Source of the DNA: Phallus indusiatus
Lineage: Eukaryota; Basidiomycota; Agaricomycetes; Phallales; Phallaceae
Assembly (NCBI GenBank): GCA_027605045.1
Contig: JAQFWX010000003.1
Span: 1,426,001 to 1,490,000, forward strand
Direction of reading: 5' to 3'
Length of the DNA stretch: 64,000 bases
Under the pieces are notes generated by a model. It was not told the DNA's origin and did not search any database. It saw nothing but the letters and a program-made list of their open reading frames with translations. The translations under genes were made by a program, and so were the position numbers. The stretch's first letter is position 1; the number at the start of each line of letters is the position of its first letter. Below are positions 1 through 11,514 of the stretch, in pieces.

Positions 1-210
1 TGGTGAATGGGAATGAAGTTGATTGCATCATGATCGACTGAGGGAGCGTGGAGGGAGTTATTAAATTTTCGGAGTTGCTTTTCATATGGTATGTATATAT
101 GCCGGTTCATAATATTTTACCAGATAAGCAATAAACTTTATTTATTCAAGGGGATACACAGGCTTGTAGATTGCATACACTCAGGCTAAATGTACTTTCC
201 GCTACGCCAT
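1..210. other. 3' flank of glycogen phosphorylase
   Basis: AT-rich sequence downstream of the glycogen phosphorylase stop. No coding potential recognised on either strand; probably its 3' UTR and terminator region. Confidence 0.4.
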
Positions 211-3200
211 TTATGCTTTCGTCTCGGGTATTGTAATAGGTTCAATATTCCAGTATTCCTGTTTTCACAATGATATTATCTGAACGTTCGCAATTATTTA
301 GTGACTTACCTCTGCGTAGACCATAATTGCGCGATCAGAGCTGAATTTACCCATCTAATTATAATTCAGTCTGAAAACATTCTGAATTCGTACTGCAAAA
401 TAATATACCTTTGCCACAGTGATGATGCATTTCTTAATCCACTCGTCCTGGTCGGCGAATGCTATATCGACCGTCTTATTGGCAATCAGATCTGTAATAT
501 ATCAGTAGCTGTTTCTAGCACTCGTTGAAAGAAGGCTTCACATGAATCGAAATCATCCTAACATCCTTCTCAGCACCGAAAAGACAAAGGGAGAACAAGG
601 AAGTCACGTACTGTAATCAAATAATGATCCCCTTGACGAATCGTATTTAATAACCTTTTTTGAAGGAATAATAAGACAGCTGATACTGGAGATCAACCAA
701 AAAGGGAGGACTCACGGCTCGAATGTGCCAGGTTCGCCAAACAGCCCGTTCGCAATTGTGTCCAACACAAGCGCGAGATCGGGAGACTTCTCATGAACAG
801 AGGTAGGACGGTACATGTGTTGATATCTAAGATCCTCTACCACAGGAGCCAGATGTCCGAAGAAAAAGACCTGGGAAACCGCGTGAGTGCATTGGAACTG
901 AAACGATAAGGAGGACCTTTTACCTGTTCCTCTCCAATTTCTTCGCCGATTTCGACGTTAGCACCATCGACAGTACCTGATACGTAATGATATATATATG
1001 CATAATTAAGTCGATACATCGGTCAGCTTACCTAACAGCAAACCACCATTTAAACAGAACTAGACAAGTGTCAGCTTCGTTGGATCAAACTCGAACATGT
1101 GCGGTAATACCTTCATGTTAGACGTGCCAGAGGCTTCGGTCCCCGCAGTAGATATATGCTGGCTAATGTCGCTCTGTTGAAGAGAGAAGTCGAGGTCTCA
1201 GCATCAAGGTAAATCTTAGCGAGATGAAACATAAATACCGCGGGAATAATCAATTCAGCCAAAGATACCTGTGAAGTGTTAAGTAACGTCAGCGATACAC
1301 GAGAGAAGAGTATTCAATGCTGTGCTTACACTGTAATCAGGCAAGAAAAGCAGTTTGAGATAATCGCTTGTTTCAGGATCGGCGTTAATGACTTTGGATA
1401 CGCAGACGATCAATCGTATCGTCTAGGCACTTCATGAGACGAATATTTAAATGAAAGAAGGAAATGTATCGAACCAATTTTGCCATGAAATCTGTATAGT
1501 TTCAAAATAAAGTGCGATGCAATTACAAAATCCGGAACTTACATCCTGGGGCGGCCTTTCCTGCAAAGAGGACAACACGAGGCACAACTGCTTTGCGTTC
1601 CTCAGCAGTCATTTTCTTAAGAGCGAGGTATCTCTGAAAATAGTTATACTTCTGTACACAAATTAAGGATAAGGGAGAACATACGTGGATGACTCCGAGG
1701 ATATTCAAAGTTTGCCTAGGCTTGAATTTAGAAAAGAAGATTTGACTCTCAAGAGCAACAATACCAACCGTTTATATTCATGAATACGTTTGCACTGTCA
1801 AGAAAATGATTAATGAACATTCACATGTCCAAATGAAAGCCTCTTCACCTGGACATCAAACATGTGGTCCGGATTCAACTTGACCCCCATAGTAGACTCG
1901 ATAAACAGCGCCAATCGTTCTTTATTTGCCCGTTTCACCGCAGCCCACCTGGCATGGAATTTCTTGTCGTTAGCATACTTCAACAGCCCTTTGAGTAGTG
2001 TCAAGTCCTTAAGCCAGGCGTCCTTAGGAACCTTGAGAACCTCGGTGATAAGGTCGCTCAAACCAGGGTTGCACTATATGATTACAGTCTTGCAATGTGA
2101 GGAGAAGATGCACATCAAACATACCTGGTCAAGCCATCGACGAGGTGTAATGCCATTGGTAACATTGCCGAACCTGTCGTCCTGATTAAAACCAAACTAA
2201 CATGCTATATATCCATGGAAAGCTCACTTTGAAGGGCCATAAATATCTACCATATCCTTCATAATTGTTTTTTTCAAAAGATCCGAATGTAGTTCCGCAA
2301 CACCATTAACTTTACGACTTCCTGCAGCGGCGGTGTCAGCTCTCAGAAAAAAGTTGTTGAAAGGAGATACGTACCAATCACAGCCAGATTAGCCATACGA
2401 ACATGTTGAGGTGTTCCTTCTTCAATCAAAGAAACACGCTGAAGTTTACCAACATCTCCAGGGAATTTCTTCTCTACAGCTTGCAAGAAAGTGAGATTGA
2501 GGTCGAATATAATCTGCATGTGACGCGGCAAAAGATGTTGCATCAAAGGAACAGGCCATTTCTCCAAAGCTTCCGGAAGAACGGTATGGTTTGTGTAAAA
2601 GAAAACATGGTTCACAATAGACCATGCTTGATCCCAGGGCATTTCTTCCTCGTCAACAAGAATACGCTGAAGCTCTACGATTGCGAGCGTAGGGTGGGTA
2701 TCGTTCAGCTGGATAGCGACATAGTCGGGCAGTTCAGTCATAGGTTTCCCGATATTCTTGAATCGACGTAAAATATCGGCCAAACTTGCAGCAGTCCAGA
2801 AGTATTGTTGCTTCAATCTATAGAATTCAGTCGGTGGCAGAAAGTTTATATTATATGATGTAGCGTACCTGAGCTCCTTTCCCACTGAGTGGTTATCATT
2901 AGGATACAGAACGGAGGTAATCTGTTCTGCAGAGTTACTCGACTCTACTGCTCCTTCATAATTACCAGCATTGAAGCTTTGCAAATCGAAACCACGCTTG
3001 GCTTTGGAACTTACAGAGTTGTCAGCGCTCAAGAATGAAAGGTAGCGTTTTAGATCATGCACTTACTCCCAGAGCCTTATACAGTTGGTAGTTCTAGTTG
3101 CATAGCCCGGGATTGGAACGTCGTTGGCAACTGCGACGACTTCTTGTCCTCCAGACTTTGAGAATCATAAGTTACCCGCAGATAACGAATTATTGAAAAT

Positions 3201-4256
3201 CGTACCCATATAGCACGACCATTGGAAGCTCGATCAGCATTTCCATAGAACCGAACATCATAAGACACATCGGGTCTAACAACTTCCCAAGGATTGTATC
3301 CAGCGCTCAACCAAGGATCCGGTGCCTCAAACTGGGATCCATCGGGAGCAATGAGCTGCTGGAAAATACCATACTTGTATCGAAGCCCATATCCCCATAC
3401 GGGAAGCTGCGTCGTAGCACTAGAATCAAGATAACAAGCCGCCAAACGACCCAGTCCTCCATTCCCAAGACCTGCGTCGCGTTCGCAGTCAAGCAAGTCT
3501 TCGTAGGAGAATCCGAGTTTGCCGGATCCTTCTTTGTATTTGTCCTTTAAACCCAGGTTTAAAAGTGCGTTATCAAGACTACGCCCCATAAGGAATTCGA
3601 GCTGTGGAGAGAGAAAATTGATAAACGGACACATTCCTCAGCTTATAGAAGATTAGCGGTAACGAACAGATAAATAATATGCCCGCTTGGGTGCCTTCCT
3701 GGTATAATGCATCTGTGTGTCATTCCAATTGACAATCAACTCATCTCTAACGGAAAGAGCAGTTGCATTGTATGCCCCAGAGTTATCTAGGTTATATCTA
3801 ACCGGTGTCTAATATGTAAGGCAAACACGGTCTAGAAAACTATGCAAACTCACGCTTGACGCGCAATGCTGGTCTGAACATGATGAACAATATTGTCCGT
3901 AACCTGAGAAACATCTTCAACCCATAAGTCAGTAACGTTCTATGCTTGAAAATCTGCATGGTAAAAATCTCTCTTTCTTACCGGTTGAAACACCCCTTAG
4001 ACCTTTCTTCCACGTAGCCTCATCACCCCTTGGCCAAATTTCTTTCCCATCTTTCGTTAATTCGGGGAGATAACCTACAGCAAGACGGGAACAATTGCAA
4101 GCGATAAAATTGAATTAGTAAATAAAAACCAGGCTACAGTAAGATTTGAATAGAAAGGACGCCTATAGAACGGTACTAACCGGTAGGCGTTCTCTTGTGA
4201 TGGCGGGCTTTAGGCTTTGCTGGAGGCTTTCCAATTTGTTTTGGATCGATAGACAT
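211..4256 (-). CDS. GPH1: Glycogen phosphorylase (PLP-dependent), about 15 exons
   Basis: Releases glucose-1-phosphate from glycogen in the cytosol (EC 2.4.1.1). The reverse strand reads almost continuously as a GT35 phosphorylase once short introns are removed. It starts [12 protein letters not shown] at 4256. The N-terminal domain carries [15 protein letters not shown] (about 3430-3480), [10 protein letters not shown] (about 2690-2720) and [11 protein letters not shown] (about 2140-2165). The pyridoxal-phosphate segment EASGTSNMK is at about 1105-1135 and is followed by [12 protein letters not shown] (about 940-985). The last exons read [11 protein letters not shown] and [15 protein letters not shown] before TAA at 211-213. 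Estimated length near 870 residues is normal for the family, and I see no broken exon. Upstream on the coding strand there is a TTCTAGAA palindrome (4393-4400) resembling a minimal heat-shock element and a TATATA near 4407; a regulatory role is inference. Exon borders are hand-called and may be off by a few bases. Confidence 0.95.
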
Positions 4257-4827
4257 GACGACTCAACTCTGGAACGGGAAGGGATGTTAAGAAAAAGAGA
4301 AATCAAAGCTGGTGGAGATCGACTTCAAATACCAGTGTGAAAAAAAATTCCGGATTCTGGTTACGCGCTGACCGGATGCTCCAACGCTCTTCTTCTAGAA
4401 ATGACGTATATAGAAGGTCTAGATGAATGAACGCGTGACGACCCTCATAATACTGGCGACGACGAACGTCGAATTCTCGATTCCTGCAGCGTGTAACATT
4501 TTGAGAAAACTACAAAGTTCATGGTTCGAAAGAACTTGCGATAACCAATATTACGATATGCATCAAAAATATCCATTGACTACATAACAACAACATCATC
4601 GACATCATCGCGTATTTAGCTACATAGCTCCTTTCACGAGCAATTCATCACCGTACGCTAAAAAACTCTACGAGTAGTAGTTACATAAAAAATAAACAAA
4701 TTGTTATTCAAATGCCAAAAAAAAATCTCCTCTCAACCCAAATGAAAAGAATGCAAAAAGTGTGTGGAAGCTTTGAGAGATTGAGAAAAATATAATCGTA
4801 CAAGATGCCGCCAGTGCATATACAACT
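4257..4827. other. Intergenic: 5' flank of GPH1 and 3' flank of the OPT gene
   Basis: No gene recognised. The right part (about 4380-4420) carries the TTCTAGAA and TATATA motifs that could belong to the glycogen phosphorylase promoter. The left part, nearer the transporter in position, is A-rich and probably holds the transporter's 3' end. Confidence 0.4.
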
Positions 4828-7800
4828 TCATGATTTTGTTCTTATAGTAGCATATGTGTATAGTCCATTACGAAAATTGACCCTGGGATAGTTTGTCAGA
4901 CAAAGATCTCTCTTTTCTCGTTTAATACACGTACCACTTGAGGGCCAAAGGTTTGGTTGGGAGCCAGCAGCAATGCGGGCAGTCCTATTGCGTCCGCAGT
5001 GTTTTGCCATACAGTATTTCCCCACCAGTTCAAAGTTATACCGCCCTACAGACAGCCAATTCAGAACAAATGCATACTTCAAAAAATTAAAGTCTCGTAC
5101 CTTCGGTAATTGAAGAGCCAAGAAAATAATGATAAGACCCAACGCAGTTCCAGCGTCCAACGCAGCACTCAAAATATAGTTGAATCGCACCCACCACTAA
5201 ATGTAAGTTTTAAGTAACTTGTACGAATTGCTTTTGAATAGGTTGGAAAAGAAACGTACCCCGAGATGGCGCTTCCTAACGTAGTACTGGAAAATCAATC
5301 CAACCAAAGTCCAAGACGCAATATTGATACCAGTAGCCGGGGGAATGGTGGAGGCACCGCTGAATGCAACGGGGATGTTTACGTATTTGAATTTCTATTG
5401 ATAATATTCAAAAGTTTAGATTAGAAAAGGCCACATTCCTGAGACATAAGCCAACGTACGGATGATGGGTAGCGTTTTGCTAATAAGTAGAAGGGAATGG
5501 GCAAAAGGGCACCAATCAGGAGGAACCAGCTAAATGTGAATATGAGCTTCAATTTCTCAAAATAGACGAGTGAAAATATTTACAGAACTATAAGAAAATA
5601 TTGTTAGAACACCAAGCACACGACAAGAGACATGACTTGGGAAACTTACTTGGGTAATATAACGATTTATGTCCGAAAACACGACTCGGGCTGAAATACA
5701 ACGATTAACGTCGCTTCAAAACAATGTTTAAATTAAAATATGACTTACCCAATCCCACCCCAGATAGTAGCGGCAGTATTGAATACGGAAATGGGAGGAC
5801 AGGTATAACCAGCTATAAATGCATTCATTCAGAGACCCCTTCTCGACAAAAAGAAACGAGGCAATATCACTGTACCAGTATTCTCGGGACTACAAAAGTC
5901 GGCGATATTAGCAAATTGCCAATCAATGATTCCAATGGTCATCAAGCTGGTGATAATTGTCGTAACAACTTGAGCGAGGAAAGTAGTTCTTGTCGGAATT
6001 TTCATATAATGAGCGATTTCTGTTCGAGATATTTAACAAGCGATGAATAATAAAAATGAAGGATTGGGGGCATACTGAGGTTAGCCAAGAAACCTATGGA
6101 TTGTTGGAAGGTGCCTTCAGCGAATCCCTTAACCAATATCACAGCCAAAGGCCGTCCAGGAACCATGGCTCCACCAAGTACTTCACCCACAACGCTAAAA
6201 ATGATAACGTTATTGAGCTTGTCTCCTTTCAAAGACAAAAAAGACCTTACTTGACGGGAAGTTGCGCGTTGGAGATACCGAAGAAGAAACCACCGGGGAC
6301 CATGAAGATAAAGGAAATTATAAGTGAAATTATATACGCCCAAACAGGGAGCTAAGAATGAAAGGGTTAGCAAAAAAAGCAATACAAAGTGCAGTCAAGT
6401 TACTCACGCCAGTGTGTCCAATCTCTATGGCGATAAGGCCAAAGACAAACGCAACGACGCCCAAAGCGATGTACCACCAGTATGGAGTAGGTTTGTAACG
6501 AGCATTCAAACGACAGAAAATATCTGGCTCCACTTTTTTGTATGAAAAGAACCCTGCAAATAACTCTTTGCGATACCAAACTAAAGGCGTCCGCTTAATA
6601 TACGGAAAATGATCTACAAGAGAGGGAATATACGTACGCAAAGCATGTACAACACACGATGTACAGGCCACAAATGTCAATCCGTAGGCGAGGGCAAAAG
6701 TGATACTGCAAGGAAAAAAAATTAGACAGATTGAAAGCCTCGATTATCAACATGAGAAACTTACGGAAGATAAATGGGCGAATACTGGCTGTCTGAAAGC
6801 TTATTCAGCACTGACTTATCATTAGAAAAGTGTATATCAAGAAGCTTACAGAGCTCTTCACTGAAGGTACCGTTCACCATAATTCGAGTGGGATCGTACG
6901 GCAAGCCAGTGTTGTCAAATCCAACTGATGCGGACATCGGAAGATATTTTGAGAACCACGTATTGGTGACTACAGAGAAGGGAAAATGACTATCGGAAAA
7001 TGAATCATGAACAGGTGAATACACATACAGTAAAGGATAGGCGCGAGGAACCAATAGAAGAAGGCCGCACAAATGCCGACGTTCAACTGAGCCCACCACT
7101 ATTCAAAAGCCAATTGAGTACGAATTCATTTATACCAGAAAGAAATAGGTTTACTTACTGGAGTGACGAGAGGATTTCCGATCCAACTAATTTGATTCCA
7201 ATCAAAGGTTAAGATACCCATTCCCAATCCGGTCTGCGTGCCCAACAAAGCATTAACAATAACATTTTGCGGGGCAATCCAACACGCCCAATTAAAGATA
7301 CTGAGAGCAGTGAAAAGATAACCCGGGAGGAAGTAATAGAGAGTAGCGGCGCCAGCTGCTATCGTGAAAAAGCGAATACGACTGATGTGTTTTGTTTCGC
7401 GCTTGCCGTAAGTCCTGTGCAGAGTCGAGAAAACAGCGCAGCTGACCAGAGAACTGGGCCATATCATGAGGGAAGGTGAAATGAGGATTTTACTGACAAA
7501 GCCGCAGAAGGAGAAACCTATTAATTGAGTTGACAGCATGAGGAATGCCTGATAAGCTGTGGACGGGTTTTCTCCGTTGACGCGCTGACTCAAAATAACG
7601 TCATAAGCATAAGGGCCTGAGATAGATGAGGCGGCCATGATCGTGATGAGAACCTAATAATAATTAGATGTAGATACATGAATTAGGTGTTTCACTTACA
7701 TGCTCTTTGATGTTGAATGGCCCGGGATTGAGAGTGAAAGTAAACTTTTTGGAAGTGAAAGGCAGGTGGAGTTGGAAAATGGTGGTGGGTAGGATGTATT

Positions 7801-8375
7801 CGAACATTCTCCCTATGGGCAAGGCTATAATTTGGACGATTAAGGAGGATACGTAGACGGCGGGTGCACGAGCGTTGAAGAAGACATTGACGCCTGTGAA
7901 AAGGATCGCAAGGACAAGACCAATGAACCAAGCACGAAAGGTATTGACGGGCATGGTGGGATCATCGGTGGTAGAAGTTGCTGCTCGGACTTCTGGGTAA
8001 GGAGAATGTTCCCTAAAAAGTAGTGTTATTCGTCAGAATGCCGTTTGAAAAAGAAGAGGAGAATAAAACAGCCTACTCGTGTTCGGGAACCTGACCCTTA
8101 GATGTAGCGACAGGAGAGTCGGAGCGGCTGTATTCGGTTTGGGAGGCGGTTTCAAGGTAGTCCGAATTCGTCGATTTATCGCTTGGATAGGGAGAATTAA
8201 TAGAGGCCTTTTCTTCGAACTCAAATGTTATCTGTGACCATCTGTGGGCATCGTCGAAAGAGTAGTTGGGATCGTTAAGATGAGCAAGGTGATCTTCGAC
8301 GGAGATGTCTTCCGGGACATCAGGGAATGTCTTTCGGTGACGAAGGGTACGGGGCGACTCCAAGTCCAAGTCCAT
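4828..8375 (-). CDS. OPT-family oligopeptide transporter (isp4-like)
   Basis: Proton-coupled uptake of small peptides across the plasma membrane is the known role of this family; the substrate here is inferred. The ATG at 8375 opens a soluble acidic N-terminus (MDLDLESPRTLRHRK), which leads into many hydrophobic segments in separate exons: AWFIGLVLAILFTGVNVFF (about 7880-7930), the conserved LNPGPFNIKEH (about 7700-7730), ISGPYAYD followed by membrane helices (7126-7638), and further helices through 6761, 6330, 6002 and 5100. The C-terminal part contains NWWGNTVWQNTADA and LLAPNQTFGPQV, typical of the OPT C-terminus. The final codons are uncertain. Reading straight through gives a stop at 4828. 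Splicing a GTACGTG-CCCAG intron after FGPQV would instead give GQFS and a stop at 4868-4870, closer to the usual short tail. About 10 introns; no frame damage seen. Confidence 0.9.
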
Positions 8376-9735
8376 TTGAAACGTCTTCTACCAATCGGTT
8401 GGTTGGACAGAGCAAGAGAAGGTGAAGGTAGAGGGGTAGAAGAAGAGAAAGACGAAGGAGGGGGCGGAACAGATGGGAGCAGAAGGCGGGTTCCGCTGGT
8501 TAAAGTACTACAGATAGCTAATTGTGCACTCAAAGAGAGAGACAAATAGAAAAGCCGAGCAATCCATTTTGAGCCAGACAAGAGACCCTTCCGGGTAATC
8601 GAGGCGGTATGAGGACACCAGACAACAAGACCGAGATGCTAAATCAGGAAATGATGACTTCTGCTTTGAGCCCACAATAATTAGAGACATTTGAGCTAAA
8701 AACTGAATAAGGAACAAGACATGTGTCATCGTAGACCGGGAAGGCCTGGGCAAACCTCGAGGCTGGCAACATTATTGTAGTTCCAAATTTGGGCCGACAT
8801 ACTGTGACCACTTGACTGTCACAGTGATCGAAGTGCGCGTGACTTGATATCATTCCTTGCGCTCAATGCCTGCTTTCACAATTCTCTGCTCCTTTTAGAT
8901 CCGGTAAAGCAGTAGAGTGCCTGTATTAGCTGTCGTATCTTTTCCGCACAGCAATCATCCCACAATGCCGGTGTGGCATTTATTCTTCATCGCGAACATA
9001 TCGGGGGACAGTTCTGAATGACCAGTCAAGTTCACCTGCTCCAGTTGCCTGAGATCTACACCGAAATAGTGGATGAGACGTATCTTAACCATCCTGGCGC
9101 AAGACGGGGCGTGCGGTGGGTGTTATTAATCCAAGATCCGTCCCATCACCGTCTTCAGAGAAGCCCTCATTAACCTTTGAGAAACTCATTGTAACCCTCT
9201 AAAACGGAAGCCTGTGTATCACCTGCGTTGATAAATGACTTATTAGTTCCTTCTAGTCAAATATCACGCTGACGGTCGTCTCCAACTTCAGACTGGACGA
9301 ATCCCCTACGCACGTGGCGACTTCAGACTGACATAAGCCACTCCTGATAATGGCTGTCCCTTCAATCTATTATTATTGGACGGGCAACTGTAATTATGAA
9401 GTATTAATTAACCTCATAATGACAGACTTTTTGATCCAACTTCGAAATCTCCGTCAGTCCCCTCGAATTCAACATATATGCCGGAATACTTTCTAAATGT
9501 CGAATACACCTGCTGCTCCAATCTCCACCTCTTTCTCATCCTCTCCAGATAACTAATCTCTTCACGTGATACCTTATTTCACCCGTGGGCCGTAGTCACT
9601 GGTTCTAAAATAACAGCATGGAAAAAGAGATTGCGTGCTTTTTCGTGCTTCTTCGCTCTGTTTTCTTACGGTCATATAAATTCGAATTACAGCAGGAATA
9701 TATATCGAAAATTCTCAGACAGACATATCTCAGCC
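8376..9735. other. Intergenic, divergent promoters; possible metallo-beta-lactamase-like scrap
   Basis: This 1.36-kb spacer separates the transporter (-) from the dioxygenase (+). No intact gene is visible. On the minus strand around 8700-8850 a short open stretch contains SSHAHFDHCDS, which resembles the HxHxDH signature of the metallo-beta-lactamase fold, but flanking frames are interrupted. A CACGTG lies at 9563-9568 and a TATA box at 9675. Confidence 0.4.
9675..9680 (+). promoter_or_regulatory. TATA box of the dioxygenase gene
   Basis: TATAAA lies 56 nt before the ATG at 9736, a plausible distance for a gene with a short 5' UTR. Assignment rests on sequence and position only. Confidence 0.5.
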
Positions 9736-11249
9736 ATGTCGACCTCCATCTCAGAAACACTTGTCGCTCAACCTTCCCCGGTTCTCACTCTTCGCCCTCA
9801 TACCAGCGCAGTTCCCAAAGAGGAAACAGAAGGCTATAAATACACCCATTTATTGCCTACATTCTCTTCAGAGAGATACCCACCCTTAGAGCCGTTCGAA
9901 CACGTAGATCCCGGTCACCGTGCACTCTCACACCCTGATCCTCGCTCATTCTTGCAGAATGCTACTAGTGTCGTTGAGATACAACCAGTCCTTGGTACAG
10001 AAATTGAGGGCTTGCAACTCACTCAACTTACAAATGACGAAAGAGATCAATTAGCCCTTCTCGTGAGAGAGCCTTATCTGTCGATCTTTGTCATCAAACT
10101 TTCTTACTAAACGCATCAAGGTCGCCCAGCGTGGGCTTGTTGTCTTCAGGGACCAACAAGATTTTTTGGATAGGGGCGTAGACTATTACAGAGAATGGGG
10201 CAGTTACTTTGGTCGACTGCATATACATCCCACTTCCGGTCATCCTGTACGCTATTCAGTTTTCTCTGCTTGTGTTTTTTTTTCTCAGCAACTTTGTTCA
10301 TTCATGCAGGACGGTGCACCCGAAATACATTTGGTTTACCGAGACGCCAACCACACTTTCAACTTCGAGTATGATGATTCTATAACCAGCACTGTCTGGC
10401 ACAGCGATGTCAGCTACGAGCTTCAGCCTCCAGGACTAACGACATTCTTCTTGCTCGCTCAACGTAAGCTAATTTCTCATCATACTAAAACGGCTATCTC
10501 TTTAACAAGTTGAAAAGCGACTACCGGTGGAGACACCCTGTTTACTTCCCAAGTCTCCGCACTTCGTCGTCTTTCTCCTCAGTTCGTCTCGTTCTTGAAG
10601 ACACTCAAGGCAGTTCATTCAGGTACCCCAAATACTCCTTTGATATAACCTTTTATCCCTAAAACTCGATTCAGGTGTCGAACAAGCCGAGTTTTCACGT
10701 TCAGGAAAGCGAGGAGGTACTGTGCGCCGTGAACCCGTCGAACATGTGTAAGCGTTCTTTTCACACATATCTCATCCGCACAAATATCTAAACTAGTTTC
10801 TTTGACCAGCCACCCCGTTGTCAGAAGACATCCAGTGACGGGTGAAGAGGCGATATACGTGAACAAACAATTCACTCGTCGTATCGTCGGTCTTAAACGC
10901 GAAGAATCAGACGCGCTGCTTTCGTTTTTATACGACCACATAGCCAAGGGTGGTGATTCTCAAGCCCGTGTCAAGGTTCGAATGCCCTCAGCCATGTTAT
11001 GTATGAACTTTTACGATTAAATCTTTCTTTCATTAGTGGAGGCCTAACACCGTTGTTCTATGGGACAACCGCATAACTGCTCATGTATGTCACACATCCC
11101 AGCAGACTTTGCACACATATGAATCGCTTATATTTCAATTCTAGTCCGCCATCATCGACTATGGCGAATCTAAAGAACGTCGTCACGGAGCTCGTATCAC
11201 TCCTCAAGCCGAAAGACCAATTCCAGCCTTGGATAGCCTTCAATTATGA
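9736..11249 (+). CDS. TauD/TfdA-type Fe(II)/2-oxoglutarate dioxygenase
   Basis: Non-heme iron dioxygenase of the taurine/alkyl-sulfonate family, probably releasing sulfite from organosulfonates; the real substrate is unknown. It starts [15 protein letters not shown]. Later exons read [11 protein letters not shown], then [15 protein letters not shown] with the HxD iron ligands (His codon 10400-10402, Asp 10406-10408), then [10 protein letters not shown] (family-conserved), then [16 protein letters not shown] with the distal iron-ligand His at codon 11082-11084. The C-terminal exon gives [16 protein letters not shown], whose arginines normally bind 2-oxoglutarate and substrate sulfonate. TGA is at 11247-11249. 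Seven or so short introns; all key residues are present. The long N-terminal part before the catalytic core is typical of fungal sulfonate dioxygenases (about 370-390 residues total). Confidence 0.92.
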
Positions 11250-11514
11250 GTAACAGCTGAGAAGAAACCTTTTAGATGACGCAAAATATGTATTGTGTAT
11301 GTAAGTATGCATGTGGTTATGCGCTCCGTTTGTACAAAGAAGAAAGAAGAGACAAAGAAAAAGAAACAGAGAAGGAAAAAGAATAGAGTGGTAGATTGTA
11401 TGTTCTTAAAAATGACATGTAAGCTACGCATTGTCCAAGAAAAAAAAGGTCATTTTCTCCTTTGTGTGTCTGTGTGTCTGTGTGCCAAATGTACCCTCGC
11501 TATTTTACAATACA

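Noticed and set aside
1862..2185. Plus-strand frame inside glycogen phosphorylase
   Set aside because: Antisense shadow of conserved phosphorylase exons.
8228..8581. 117-residue minus-strand frame overlapping the transporter's first exon
   Set aside because: It is a shadow of the MDLDLESP exon in another frame, composed of Ser/Leu/Pro low complexity; the transporter frame carries the conserved protein.
11330..11400. AG-rich run that could be a satellite
   Set aside because: Short purine-rich 3' UTR-type sequence between converging genes; no unit structure.
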